This document shows positions 41,280 through 54,417 of a stretch of DNA of 64,000 nt, one piece after another. The position numbers were made by a program, and so were the translations under genes. The notes below the pieces were generated by a model that was given only the letters and a program-made list of their open reading frames with translations, was not told the DNA's origin and did not search any database. The stretch is from Centrapalus pauciflorus (lineage: Eukaryota; Streptophyta; Magnoliopsida; Asterales; Asteraceae): contig JAANYP010000734.1 in assembly GCA_020465985.1 (NCBI GenBank), forward strand, positions 1-64,000, read 5' to 3'. Numbering within the stretch: the first letter of the stretch is position 1; every line of letters begins with the position of its first letter.

Positions 41280-43598
41280 TTACTCAGATTCAAATAGTTG
41301 TGGATATTTTCTTAACATTTCCGCCTTTGTCTCCCAAGTGTGATTTGCTCCTTTATGATGCTCCCAACGTACAAGCACCATTTCGATCTCTTTGCTCCTT
41401 AGTTTCTTCATCTTGGTATCCAATACACATTCCGGCTCCTCAACATACCGGAGCCTTTCATCTACTTGCAGCTCGGTGTGGTCTGCCCAATCCTCATTTC
41501 CAGTGTTAAATGATTTCCGAAGATTCCCAACGTGAAATACTGGATGTATGCCTGACATCTCTTCTGGCAACTCCAGGCGATACGATTGATTTCCAACTTT
41601 TTCTGCTATCTTAAAGGGCCCAACAAATCTCGGAGCCAACTTGCCCCTCTTCACAAAACGAGTAACACCCCTCATGGGTGATACTTTCAAGTAAACCCAG
41701 TCATTCACTTCAAAGCTGATAGGTTTGTGCCTCCTGTCATAATAACTCTTATGTTGGTCCTGGGCCGCCTTCATGTTCTGCCTGATCAACTGTATTTTCT
41801 TATTTGTTTCTTGAAGCAAGGCCGGCCCAGCAATTGGTGTTTCACCAGTTTCTCTCCAACAAGTAGGAGTCCTACACCTTCTCCCATACAGAGCCTCAAA
41901 CGGTGCCTTCTTGATTGTTGCGTGGTAACTGTTATTGTACGAAAACTCTATCAGTGGCAGGTGATCATCCCAGTTGCCACCGAGATCTAACACACACGAT
42001 CTCATCATGTCTTCCAAAGTAAGGATTGTTCGTTCAGTTTGGCCATCGGTTTGCGGACGATAGGCCGTACTCATTGCGATCCTCGTTCCGAACCCTTCTT
42101 GCAAAGCCGACCAGAAGTTCGAAGTAAATCGGCTATCTCGATCCGACACTATAGACTTAGGCACTCCATGCCTAGAAACTATCTCGTCCATATAAGTCTG
42201 AGCTAACTTTTCCAGCGAATAACTTTCTCGAATCGGTATAAAGTGAGCTGACTTAGTTAACCGATCCACTATTACCCAAACTGCATCGTGTTGACGCCTA
42301 GTCTTCGGTAGCTTTGTACCAAAATCCATAGTAATGTGCTCCCACTTCCATTCCGGAATGAGAAGCGGTTGCATACTGCCGTATGGTTGCTGATGTTCGG
42401 CTTTCACCAGCCGACAAGTTCTACATCTTTCCACGTACTGGCCTATGTCCTTCTTCAATCCCGGCCACCAAAAGTCTGCTTTTAAGTCGTTGTACATCTT
42501 TGTGCTCCCGGGATGTACAGAAAATTTTGATTGATGCGCTTCTTCGACGATCACATTCCTCATACCACCATATTTCGGCACCCAAATTCTTCCGTACACA
42601 CCTTTTAAACCAGACTCGCTCGTTTCCATATTCTTTAGTTGTATCCTAACATCCTCAGCACCAATATTCTCATCTTTCAAGGCTTCCTCCTGAGCGGCCT
42701 TGACATCATTAATTATTGTGGAGGTCAGCATTGTAGACGTCATCACATAATCCTTAGCATAAGCTTTTCGGCTCAAGGCATCGGCTACCACATTAGCCTT
42801 TCCGGGATGGTACAGTATCTCACAATCGTAGTCCTTTATAAGTTCCATCGAACGTCTCTGCCTCATATTGAGCTCCTTCTGACTAAAAATGTACTTCAAA
42901 CTCTTATGGTCCGTGTAAAGTTGACACTTAGTACCGTACAGATAGTGTCTCCATAACTTCAATGCAAACATGACTGCGGTCAATTCCAGATCACGAGTCG
43001 AATAATTCTTCTCATGCTGCTTCAATTGTCTTGAAGCATATGCGATAACCTTTCCACGCTGCATCAGTACAGCGCCTAACCCCAGTCTCGAGGCATCCGT
43101 ATATACTACAAAATCCTCATTGCCCTCTGGTAGAGCAAGTATCGGAGCTTCACTTAATGTCTTCTTCAGAACCTCAAATGCCTCCTGCTGCACAGTTTCC
43201 CATACAAACGGTGCATTCTTCTTTGTTAATGCAGTCAAAGGAACTGCAATCTTAGAAAAGTCCTTTATGAATCTCCTATAGTATCCTGCCAACCCCAGAA
43301 AACTCCTAACTTCGGTAGCTGAACGAGGCGGCTCCCAGTTCTTTATTGCTTCAACTTTGGCTGGATCCACAGAAATCCCAGCCCCCGAAATCACATGCCC
43401 TAGAAACTGTATCTGTGGCAGCCAAAACTCACATTTCGAAAATTTGGTGTACAACCTTTCTTTCCTCAACAAATCTAATAGTTCCCTTAGATGTTCAGCA
43501 TGCTCAGCCTCAGACTTAGAGTATACTAAAATATCGTCAATGAACACAATCACCGACTTATCCAACATTGGTCTACAAACCCTATTCATCAAGTCCAT
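41280..43598 (-). CDS. Tekay-B pol, RT C-terminus to chromodomain
   Basis: 772 codons. Starts inside RT just after the frameshift: FIDDILVYS catalytic motif at residues 19-27, then the RT connection (FLGLAGYYRRFIKDFSKIA). RNase H: VVYTDASRLGLGAVLMQRGK, RDLELTAVMFALKLWRHYL, LYTDHKSLKYIF, NVVADALSRK. Integrase: HHCC finger (HPGSTKMYNDL to CRTCRLVKAEHQ), core with ITMDF, VSDRDSRF and QTDGQTERT (D, D, E all present). The GPY-like C-terminal region leads to HVGNLRKSF and a chromodomain at the end (YVEEPECVLDTKMKKLRSKE, VLVRWEHHKGANHTWE, YPQLFESE). Apparently intact apart from the upstream frame break. The annotated start is not a real initiation site. Confidence 0.95.
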   Translation of the reverse strand: MDLMNRVCRPMLDKSVIVFIDDILVYSKSEAEHAEHLRELLDLLRKERLYTKFSKCEFWLPQIQFLGHVISGAGISVDPAKVEAIKNWEPPRSATEVRSFLGLAGYYRRFIKDFSKIAVPLTALTKKNAPFVWETVQQEAFEVLKKTLSEAPILALPEGNEDFVVYTDASRLGLGAVLMQRGKVIAYASRQLKQHEKNYSTRDLELTAVMFALKLWRHYLYGTKCQLYTDHKSLKYIFSQKELNMRQRRSMELIKDYDCEILYHPGKANVVADALSRKAYAKDYVMTSTMLTSTIINDVKAAQEEALKDENIGAEDVRIQLKNMETSESGLKGVYGRIWVPKYGGMRNVIVEEAHQSKFSVHPGSTKMYNDLKADFWWPGLKKDIGQYVERCRTCRLVKAEHQQPYGSMQPLLIPEWKWEHITMDFGTKLPKTRRQHDAVWVIVDRLTKSAHFIPIRESYSLEKLAQTYMDEIVSRHGVPKSIVSDRDSRFTSNFWSALQEGFGTRIAMSTAYRPQTDGQTERTILTLEDMMRSCVLDLGGNWDDHLPLIEFSYNNSYHATIKKAPFEALYGRRCRTPTCWRETGETPIAGPALLQETNKKIQLIRQNMKAAQDQHKSYYDRRHKPISFEVNDWVYLKVSPMRGVTRFVKRGKLAPRFVGPFKIAEKVGNQSYRLELPEEMSGIHPVFHVGNLRKSFNTGNEDWADHTELQVDERLRYVEEPECVLDTKMKKLRSKEIEMVLVRWEHHKGANHTWETKAEMLRKYPQLFESE

Positions 43599-45826
43599 AA
43601 AGACAGCCGGGCATTGGTTAACCCGAAAGGCATAACCAAAAACTCATAATGCCCATAGCGCGTCCTAAATGCTGTCTTAGGCACATCCTCTTCTCGTACT
43701 TTCAATTGATGGTACCCCGACCTCAAATCTATTTTGGAGAACACGCTCGCCCCATGTAACTGATCAAATAAATCATCTATCCGTGGCAACGGATACTTGT
43801 TCTTAATCGTCAACTTATTCAGCTCCCGGTAGTCAATGCACATTCGCATTGTGCCATCTTTCTTCTTCACAAACAATACCGGAGCTCCCCACGGCGATGA
43901 ACTCGGCCGAATGAAGCCCTTGTCCAACAACTCTTGAAGTTGCGTCATCATTTCTTTCATCTTAGTTGGGGCAAGGCGATAAGGAGAACGAGCTACCGGT
44001 GCAGCTCCGGGGATCAGATCAATTCGAAACTCAACTTGTCTCTCAGGCGGCACGCCAGACAAGTCTTCCGGAAACACATCCGGGAGTTGTGAAACAACCG
44101 GCACATCGGCCAAAGTTCTTTTCTCTGCCTTAGCATCAATCGCATATGCTAAGTATGCATCACATCCCTTTGCAACAAGCTTTCGAGCTTTTGCAATAGT
44201 CAGCAAACACAAATCCCCACTTCTCCTATCCCCATATATACATATCTCACGCCCCTCCGGAGTAGTTATCATTCGGCTCTTACACACTATATGGGCTTCA
44301 TTCTCGATCAACCAGTCCATCCCGACTATCACGTCAAACTCGCTGAACTCTATAGGAATCAGATCTAGATTGAAGACTACATCTTCAATCACTAACGTGC
44401 AGTTACGGTATACGTGATCTACCTTGACTAGAGTGTTACTAGCAGTTTCTATGTCAAGAACAGCAGATAATCTAGATAGTGGCATGGCAAGTTTTTGTGC
44501 AAACATAGTAGAAACAAACGATCTATTGGCACCCGAATCAAATAAAACTCGTGCTGGCATAGAATTAACTATGAACGTACCCGTAATGACCTCCGGATTT
44601 TCCCTTGCCTCCTCTGCAGTTATCTGAAAAGCACGAGCCGGTGCCCTCTGTGACTGACCCCGGCGGTTAACTGAACCACCACTCGAACCTCCCGACGATC
44701 GCGTTGATGATGGGGCAGCAGCTGCTGGAGCATTCTTTCTACAGTTTCTACTATAGTGACCCCACACCCCACACTTATAGCAAGCATCACCCTTCCTTGG
44801 GCAATCATTCTGAAAATGTCCCAATTCCCCACAGCAAAAGCAAGCGCGTCCGTTAGTGCACTTGCCAAAATGTTCCAAATGACACTTGTTGCAATACTGC
44901 GGCTCGGTGTTAATGGAGTATGCACGTGCACGACCGCGATCAGATGAACCAGACTGTCGGCGATACGACTGCTGAGGTGAGTACTGTGAAGACCGGGAAG
45001 ATCCCGAGTATCCTCCTTCCCGTTGGCGCTTCGGCGGTGACAGCTGTGTTGGGTTAGTGGAAGCAGCAGCGGACCCAATGGAATAACCCGACATGATCAG
45101 AATCTGCTCTACATTTCTGGCAGCCTCAAGTAAGCCAGCAAATGTAGGGTAGCGGACGTTGCTCATAACCCTTCTTATCTCAATATCCAGACCAGCCTCG
45201 AACCTGGTCACCTTCCTTTCTTCAGTATCCACCTGATGAGGCGCAAACAGACTCAGCCTCGTGAACTCCACAGCATATTGGGACACAATCTTAGTCCCTT
45301 GCATCAGTGCCATAAACTTCGCTTCCAACCTCCGGCGCTCATGAACTGGACAGTATTGCTGAGTGAATAGGTCCTTGAACTCAGCCCAAGTCATAACAGA
45401 AACCTTTTCTTGTGTAAACGCATTCACCATAGCGTTCCACCACATGATCGCATCATTCGTGAACATAGCAGTAGCATAACGAACCATGTCCTTCTCAGCA
45501 CAATCGCTGATTCGGAATGATCGTTCAGTTGCTGTTATCCATTCAAGTGCGGCAACAGCATCTCCTAGTCCATTAAACTCCACGGCCCCATTTCCTTTGA
45601 AATCCTTGAAACGACAACCTTTGGGCTTGTTAGACGACCCAGTGTTGTCATCTCGTTCCTCATTGTTACCCCCTTCTTTTTCTTTGTTCTTCCTCTTATC
45701 CTCTCTTCTCTTAGCATCGGCCTTATCTCGAGCCCGAAACTGATCTTGTATCATCTTATTCTGCTCAGCCATCATGGCTAGCATCATCTCTCTGGCTTCT
45801 TCGGGTGTCATTCCTCCTCCAGACAT
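43589..45826 (-). CDS. Tekay-B gag-protease-RT N-terminus
   Basis: 745 codons from ATG at 45826, about 200 bases inside the PBS. Gag domain (GLGDAVAALEWITATERSF, MWWNAMVNAF, FKDLFTQQYCPVHERR), then a CNKCHLEHFGKC half-knuckle and two CCHC knuckles, CFCCGELGHFQNDC and CYKCGVWGHYSRNC. Protease active site VLFDSGANRSFVS. RT begins with YRLAPTKMKEMMTQLQELLD and includes MCIDYRELNKLTIKNKYPLP and FSKIDLRSGYHQLKV (catalytic Asp). The frame breaks after MPFGLTNA, where a run of C is one base shorter than the family frame requires (about 43606-43611), and pol continues in the overlapping frame 43598-41280. Confidence 0.95.
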   Translation of the reverse strand: MSGGGMTPEEAREMMLAMMAEQNKMIQDQFRARDKADAKRREDKRKNKEKEGGNNEERDDNTGSSNKPKGCRFKDFKGNGAVEFNGLGDAVAALEWITATERSFRISDCAEKDMVRYATAMFTNDAIMWWNAMVNAFTQEKVSVMTWAEFKDLFTQQYCPVHERRRLEAKFMALMQGTKIVSQYAVEFTRLSLFAPHQVDTEERKVTRFEAGLDIEIRRVMSNVRYPTFAGLLEAARNVEQILIMSGYSIGSAAASTNPTQLSPPKRQREGGYSGSSRSSQYSPQQSYRRQSGSSDRGRARAYSINTEPQYCNKCHLEHFGKCTNGRACFCCGELGHFQNDCPRKGDACYKCGVWGHYSRNCRKNAPAAAAPSSTRSSGGSSGGSVNRRGQSQRAPARAFQITAEEARENPEVITGTFIVNSMPARVLFDSGANRSFVSTMFAQKLAMPLSRLSAVLDIETASNTLVKVDHVYRNCTLVIEDVVFNLDLIPIEFSEFDVIVGMDWLIENEAHIVCKSRMITTPEGREICIYGDRRSGDLCLLTIAKARKLVAKGCDAYLAYAIDAKAEKRTLADVPVVSQLPDVFPEDLSGVPPERQVEFRIDLIPGAAPVARSPYRLAPTKMKEMMTQLQELLDKGFIRPSSSPWGAPVLFVKKKDGTMRMCIDYRELNKLTIKNKYPLPRIDDLFDQLHGASVFSKIDLRSGYHQLKVREEDVPKTAFRTRYGHYEFLVMPFGLTNARLSLWT

Positions 45827-46027
45827 GTTCTGAAAATATAAACATATAACTTGTTTAATAACATGTCATCAATTTAAAGACACCACTAATTTGTCCCGTA
45901 TGATAGTCAATCTCTTATAATTACTAGATCATAACCTATCTTAGTTCAGATCATTACCTAAACCACTACATATCATTACCTAATGTTTGAGATCAAGACC
46001 TCACGGACACTTGAATCTCAAACTACT

Positions 46028-46039
46028 GCTCTGATACCA
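46028..46039 (-). promoter_or_regulatory. Tekay-B primer binding site
   Basis: The minus strand reads TGGTATCAGAGC, complementary to initiator tRNA-Met, five bases from the 5' LTR border at 46045. Confidence 0.95.
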
Positions 46040-46044
46040 TCTCG

Positions 46045-48056
46045 TGTGACACCCTTGCCACAACAACCACCATTTACAAAACACCCAGGATTCAATCACC
46101 AACATATAAATACATAATGACCTGATAACCTAAATTAAGTGCGGAAGCATTTAAAATACATAAATAAAGTAGTGCAACAGTGTCAAACACCCTACGGTGC
46201 TACAAGGTACCATATCTAAGTCTACACACCCAGATAAATTATTACAACATCCAGAATATATTACAACATTGCCTCAAATCATGATTACCGAATAAGTAGT
46301 TTCAAGATCTTCCAAATCTTCCCAAATGACCTAACTAGAAGGTCCGGCAGTAGACTTCCCTTTTCCTGTAAAAATAGAGCAACTGAGGTATAAGCAAAGG
46401 CTTAGTGAATACAAAGATTACGCATTATATAAATTTTTATGAAACCCAAGGATAACACAGATGACCAACATCGGATATCCTCTTCGTACACAAAGTACGG
46501 ACCAGAGCCGCAGCCCCTTCGAGCCCAAAGATCGGCATTTAAACATACCATCTGAGACAAACGTACGATCGGGGATGACATACTGCCTACCGGGCCTAGG
46601 AGGGATCAGCTCCAGGTCATATAGCACAGTAACATCAGAGTAATCGATGCGACCCACCGGTCCATCACTAGATGCACAACAATCGAAAGGACATGCAACA
46701 AGTAAGAATGTGCATCTAAATCTACGCAAGTTAGTAGAATTCCAAACAAATCATGAAGCAACAGGTCTCAGCAGGCAAAGCTTAACTTAAAACAGATATA
46801 AACATGCGAAATCTACTGTACTCACAGTGGGTGCGTAATTAATGTTAACCAATATTATTTCTCCTCGGGCTTTCAACTGGATCCACCAAGTACCCCAATG
46901 TGGGTTAAACAACACCACAAGGGACCTGTTAAGTTAGTTACAACAATACCTCGTGTCAATAACCGTTTAAATTCATAAAACCAAACTTTATAAGTTTTGC
47001 AATATTTTTCCCATTTCGGGTCCATGTCTAAATTCCAGACCATAATTAAGTTTAAACCCAATCTCTTGTTCATACATTGTCCTTTGTATAACCCTTTGTC
47101 AATTATGTGTTGTTTATGAGTTTCATTCAAAATACTCGAGTTTAGAGAGTAGAATTCTTAATTTTAGGCATTAAACTCGAATTTGATGGGTTAGATTTGA
47201 ACCACCTTCGAATCTGATGAATAGATTCGAATCCCATGGGTAGATTCGAAACCATGTTCGAGTTTAGGGATAGATTCGAACCCCCCCCCCCTTCGAATCT
47301 GATGATAGATTCGAAAACACACTCGAATCTAGTACCAAAATCGAGTTTCTTCTTGCATTTTGACTGTGTTCTTGGCATTTTCGAGTTTGTTCATCTTACA
47401 ACTTAAAAACATACATTTCTAAGCCTCAAATCACCGATATATCAAGTATGATGCCTAGTTTCGATTCTATTATGCATATAGTATCATATTCTTGTAATAT
47501 TTCAAGCAAAACAAGCTCCAATTCACATAAAACAACAGATTCGAATTCTAGTTTCTTCAAAACCGAAACAACAAACTTAAAAAGGGTCGATTCTTACCTC
47601 AATCCGTACGAAATCAGAAATCCAATTGCAGATTGTTGTAGTACTCCTCGAGATCTTTCCGATGACGTATAAATCTCGATAATCGGCCGGTCGGTTTGTG
47701 AGATATCTTAGAGAGAAGTAGAGAGAAAAATTCTAGAGAGAGAAACTAGAGAGAGAGAGTGCATATGGAAAATGTATGTCTTTATCCTTTTTTATTCTCA
47801 TTTTCACCATTTTGCACATTTCACCACTCATCTTAACTGGTTCCATAAAATACTGATTTATTCTTAATTTATCATTAATAACTTTTATAATTCATAATAT
47901 TCCTTAATAATAATTCCCGAATTTGAAATTTTCTTAAAATAGCAACAAACTTTCTAAATATCCCAAATACATAATAATTGCTCAAATTTCAACTTAAATA
48001 TATAATTTTCCACTTAACTAACCAAAATACAATAAAATAAATCCAAGGATGTTACA
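46045..48056 (-). repeat. Tekay-B 5' LTR
   Basis: 2012-bp uninterrupted LTR (TGTGACACC ... GATGTTACA on plus). It carries the two TTCGAATCT hairpins at 47207-47231 and 47292-47315, as in the partner. Followed by the target duplication TTATT (48057-48061). Confidence 0.95.
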
Positions 48057-48061
48057 TTATT

Positions 48062-49398
48062 ATTAGTAATTTTTTTGATTTTCGCTAAAATTATTTATTA
48101 CGATTTTTATCTTTCGTAAAGAATTAAAAAAAATTATTTTTACATTTTATTACGATTATATATTTATGGTTATATCCTATACGATTATTCATTTACGATT
48201 ATACAATTTTTTTTTAACTTTAGACGTTTTTCTATCTATTAATTTTAACAACGAAACATTTACATTTTCAAATTAAAAATGTTAAAGTATTTTCTTTTTT
48301 ACTTTTTTTTACCTAAATAAATAATGGCAAACCGTTTTGAGTTAATATTTTTGATAGAATAAACGATAACATATCTGATTTTGCATTTAATGATTTGGAA
48401 ATAATGATGAATCATTTGAATATTTAAAATCTGAATCATTTTTTTTCATTTTTTAAAAATTTTAGTTTATAAAATCCGAACGATTTGTTATTTTTTCCGA
48501 ATCCTTAAACTGAAAATTCAAAATTCCCTATTGTTTATTCCACCGAAAAATTAAAACTCGAAATGGTTTGTGGTTTTTTAAAAATCCAAATGCTTCGTCA
48601 TTTTTTTCAAATTATTAAGTTGAAAAACAAGATGTTTAATCGTTTATTTCACTGAGTTAATATAAACTCAGGATGGTTCATCATTTTTAAATAATCCAAA
48701 CGAGTTTTAAAATTTTGAAAGCATTAAATTGATGGTTAGAGTGTGATTCATCACTTATTCATTTGGAATTTTAAAATCAAAATGATACTTCGTTTAATTA
48801 AGAAAATCATCGTGATTTTTAGAAAGATGACTCATTCCGAGTTTTGATTTTCCTAATTGAATAAACGACGGGAAATTCTGATTTTTCAATTTAATGATTC
48901 AGAGAAAATGACGAATCATTTGTATTTCTGAAACTCAACTTTTTAAATCATTAAGAAAAAATGACTCGGATTTTAAAAACTTGTCTGATTCTTCATTTTT
49001 TCCGAATCATCAAATGCAAATTCAGAATGTTTTGTCGTTTATTCTATCGAAAAAATTAAAAACTCAGAACAATTTGTTGTTCTTTTATTTCAATAAAAAA
49101 ATTATAAAAAAGAAATACTTCATTGCTTTTTTACGAACATCTCATTGAAAATTGAAATGTTTCGTTGCTTAAATTAAAAAATAAAATAAACGAATACAAT
49201 TATAGAAATCGTATACCATGTAATCATGACTAAATACTCACATAATATATAGCCATAAATAAGTAATCATAATAAAATAGAAAAATATTAATAGTTTACG
49301 AAAAATAAAATCCTAATAAATACATTTTAATGAAAATTAAAAAAAATTATTAATAATATAATAAATAAATTATAAAAGTAATAAACGGTCCTTAGAGG
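48062..49398. repeat. AT-rich inverted-repeat (foldback/MITE-like) sequence
   Basis: The left arm (48062 to about 48210) and right arm (about 49195-49375) are imperfect reverse complements. Matching phrases include ATTTTATTACGATTATATATTT and its counterpart, and TTTATGGTTATAT against ATATAGCCATAAA. The arms seem to extend outward to the tip at about 35998 (CTCTAA...) and 49398 (...TTAGAG), implying that Tekay-B landed in the left arm. The interior is AT-rich with many short repeats of GAATCATT / AATGATTC type. No transposase. Class uncertain. Confidence 0.5.
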
Positions 49399-50636
49399 GA
49401 AAAAGGCGAAAATGTTTTCTTCTCTTATTGTCAAAGTTATCGGATGTTAGTTAGGGGGACTATTTGTATGAAACGTTTGTGTTTTTGGTACTTCTGATGT
49501 AATAAAAACGGTTGAGGGATAAAATCGTAATAATTTATACGATATTGTTGTGCACGAGGAAAAGTGTTTTTTTATGAATGATGATAAAATATATTTGGAT
49601 AATGTAAGTTGTTTGAAGCAAAAAAATCCCTTTTGTAAATAACTAGTGTCATGATTGCCCGCATGTTGCTGCGGGTATCCATCATGAATATGTATTTTTT
49701 ATCGCTTAAGATAAACTATGATGTTAAGAAATTGAAATATGTTTAATGATGACAACCACGTCTGTGTATTTAAGCATTAGTGGGCTACATGTTTTTTTAC
49801 GAATTTGGTTTGACTCAATTGATGATGTCTAAAGTATATTACTTTTATTATAGGGTTTTATATGAACAAAACAACATTTTTCATGTATTAGTGGGCTACA
49901 TGTTTTTTTTACGAATTTTCATGATGTCTCTCCATGTTATTTTTTTAATAAAGTTCTTAGCTTATTGTTTTCTTTCTGGTTTTCAAAAAGAATTTGTTTT
50001 TCTTTTCATAATCAATCCTGTATTTTCCACAAAGAAACAACATGTTTTCACTTTTTTTCCATGAAAAGCCCTCAAACTTAATGATTTTTTTGGCAAAAAA
50101 GAAAATTTATGAAAATCACAAATAAATAAATAACTTGAGAATTTTATTGGTAAAAAATAACACGGAGAGGGTATACCGCGAAAACATAAAAAAAAACATG
50201 TTGCTTTTTATTTCATATTAAACCTCTTTTCTTACACAAAAATTATGAATGACAAAAGTTGATGTTTTATATGCATCTTGTGAGACAAAAGTAAAAACCA
50301 AAAAACAAATTAAACAAAATGAATCACAGTTATTTAATTATTCAAGTTGAGGTGGAGGCACAAAATTTCAATATTTAAATATTTAATCAATATTTAATCA
50401 AATATATAAGTGTAGATGTTTTTATTGTATTCAGTTTTTGTTTCTAAATGATTAAAAATGTTAATATTTTTATTATATTTTTATATTTATATTTTTATTA
50501 AAATAAGGTGTTGTTAATAAGTTTTCAATTAGAAGGGTCAAAAGTATAAACAATGACAAAATATGTATTTTAATTAAAGTTAATAGATATGTGACCAATT
50601 TTGAATTTAAATATTAATAATAACGAGTTATTGACA
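49399..50636. other. AT-rich sequence with a Helitron-like 3' end on the minus strand
   Basis: No gene. At 49643-49675 the minus strand reads a hairpin CCCGCAGCAACATGCGGG, then 11 bases and CTAG followed by T, the form of a Helitron 3' terminus. The body would lie to the right. A Helitron 5' TC end was not located. A 94-codon ORF at 49780-50064 is AT-rich background with Phe/Tyr bias. Confidence 0.35.
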
Positions 50637-51640
50637 ACCGCGCGTTGCTGCGGGGTCTAAAATATTAATTACAAAATAAATATAAAAATAAATAAAAATA
50701 ATTTTCAAACAATTCAAACGAATAGTGAAATTGAAAAGCTGATATTTTAAAAAGCAAGACAAATGATACTGTTAGTTGGTTCTTATGATTGACTTTCTAG
50801 ATTTTGCAATGCTAAAATTACAAACAATGTCTTATTAAATCGGATCGGACCCAGAATTAACAAATTAAATATTCATTACCATAATATGAAAATTTGACAT
50901 TGATTAGGTTTAATCGTCAATTTAATTTATTGGGTTTACGATCAAATCAAAAAAATTTATAACGGTAATGTCTCCAATACATCGATTAGGGTTTGTCAAC
51001 GTTATAATAGTAATGTTTAGTGTTATACATGATCATATTTAATAAAAATCTAATATTATATAGTTACATTTTAATTATAAAACAATTACATTAGAATTTT
51101 GAATCGTACAATTGAATAATAAAGTTTTTTTCATACAATTAAACATAACATAATAGTTTCAAAAGACAACTCCAAACATAAGTACAATTAAAATCATAAT
51201 TTTAAGTGTCTAAGAAAATATTGTAATAATAAATATTTAAAGAGTACGAAACGAAAATTTATAAAAATAAAAGAGCTAAATAAAATAAAACACTAAGATA
51301 ATGGTGTATTATGAAAATTTTAAATTTAAAATTAAAAAAAAACATGGTTGGCTAATCCCATTTGATAAACAAAATTAAATAGTTTTAAAAAACAACTTCA
51401 AGCATAAGTATAACTAAAATGATAAGTTTAAGTGTGTAAGAAAATGTTGTAATAATAAATGTTAGAAGAGGACTAAACGAAAATTTAATAAATTAAAAGG
51501 GCTAAATAAAAGATAACACTAAGATAAGGGTGTGTTTGAAAATTTTTAATTAACAACTTGAAATAAAAGTTATAATTAATTTAAATGAGCTAAATAATAA
51601 GTTTGTTATGTTGATTTAAAAGAAAAGTAACTTATGTGGT
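50637..51640. other. AT-rich sequence with a second Helitron-like terminal hairpin
   Basis: CCGCGCGTTGCTGCGG at 50638-50653 resembles the hairpin at 49658-49675 in the same orientation, but the adjacent CTAG is degraded (CTCG on the minus strand). Two related AT-rich segments around 51100-51290 and 51330-51540 share phrases such as AAACTAAATAAAATAAAACACTAAGATAAT-like text, suggesting a diverged direct duplication. No gene. Confidence 0.35.
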
Positions 51641-53248
<1,608 letters not shown>

Positions 53249-54365
53249 TGTTAGGCACAAAAAGGCCTCAGTCAAACCTGCTCTACATCTTAGGGGAAGA
53301 TTTTTAATCAAACCTGTTTGATGCACTTGAAGGTATAATTTAAGGCATGTTTATGTCTTATTGAAACCTGAAAAGTGATTTGCAATATGAGTCAAAGTTG
53401 TTTACCCTGTTGCATTCGTTGCAACAAAGGCAGATTGTCCAAGCTGTTCTGTCTGCTGAACAGGCTGGACATAAACTGTCTACGCTGACACGCTGCTCTC
53501 TTCTGATGAGCAGCTTGGACAAATTCTAAGTGTTCTGTTCTTTGTGAACAGAACCCATTCTTTGTAAACAGGCTAAACACTTTATGGAATATGTTTCCAA
53601 GTCCTTATGTATTGTTTTTTGCTACAAGATCAGTTTACAAGTCGAAGACAAAGTGGAAAACAGAAACTGCAAAAGCCTGCCTACGCTATTCTGTTACATG
53701 AAGACAAAAGGATATTTGAAATGGGTGACACTCCATTTCTTATATCAAAATGGCCTTAACAAAAGCAGAAAGATGCAAAGTTGACATTCCCCTTTTGGTT
53801 AAAGCCTTATGCAACAGAGACAAAAAGGAAAAGACAAAGATTCTGCCACATGAAGACGAGTCTGCTTTTTCAGAATGTGCAGAGTAGTTATTTTGTCTTT
53901 TTGGAAAGACATCACATTATCTCATCGTCCAATGAAGAAGCTTTACTAAGATTCTCAGTGAGAGTATAAAAGGAAGCTTCTAAGGATTGTGAGATAACCA
54001 AGAGTGAGAAATTCAGATCGTGCATTGAAGTGTGTTATTCCATGCATGCAAGTCTTCTTGAATAAAACACTAACGTGTGTCTAAGATGTTCTTATTCAAG
54101 TTGTCCATCTGTGTCTTGTAAAATCAGTGAGTTCATCTAAGTGAGTGTATTCATTATATCTAGTCTGAGTATGTCTTAGATTAGTTGAACATCTATTGTA
54201 TCTGTCATCTCAGCTTGAACCTTCCCGCAGTCAAGCTTGTTTGTAATTAACACTTGTTAATAGTATACACAAACATTGAGAAAAGAGTGTTGAGTTTTAA
54301 TTTGTTGTATTCACCCCCCTGTACAGCTTAGAACAATACACTAGGGAAACCTTTTGAGACCTACA
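53249..54365 (+). repeat. Copia-2 5' LTR
   Basis: 1117 bp, TGTTAGGCAC ... GACCTACA. Reverse-complement homologue of 58794-59919. Confidence 0.9.
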
Positions 54366-54367
54366 AC

Positions 54368-54378
54368 TGGTATAGAGT
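54368..54378 (+). promoter_or_regulatory. Copia-2 primer binding site
   Basis: TGGTATAGAGT, two bases after the LTR. It matches the tRNA-Met PBS TGGTATCAGAG with one missing base. Confidence 0.75.
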
Positions 54379-54417
54379 GTGTGTTGACTCTAGATCTCTC
54401 ATTCTCCCTACTTTCCC

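Larger units (their letters stand above)
36029..48056 (-). mobile_element. Tekay-B, chromodomain Ty3/Gypsy element
   Basis: Minus-strand chromovirus, 12028 bp including a 3.2-kb solo LTR nested in its left LTR. Flanked by TTATT at 36024-36028 and 48057-48061. LTRs of about 2.0 kb run TGTGACACC ... GATGTTACA on the plus strand. Initiator tRNA-Met PBS at 46028-46039. The interior encodes Gag with zinc knuckles, PR, RT, RNase H, IN and a C-terminal chromodomain. Only one lesion is seen, a one-base loss in RT. The two LTRs differ by perhaps 25-30 substitutions over 2 kb by eye. Confidence 0.95.

Noticed and set aside
43589..43612. Programmed frameshift between the two Tekay-B frames
   Set aside because: The break is inside the RT domain, next to a C run and with family text continuing on both sides; this is a one-base deletion.
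49780..50064. 94-codon ORF with apparent membrane-like Phe/Tyr/Leu stretches
   Set aside because: AT-rich background composition, with no start context, domain or neighbour to support it.
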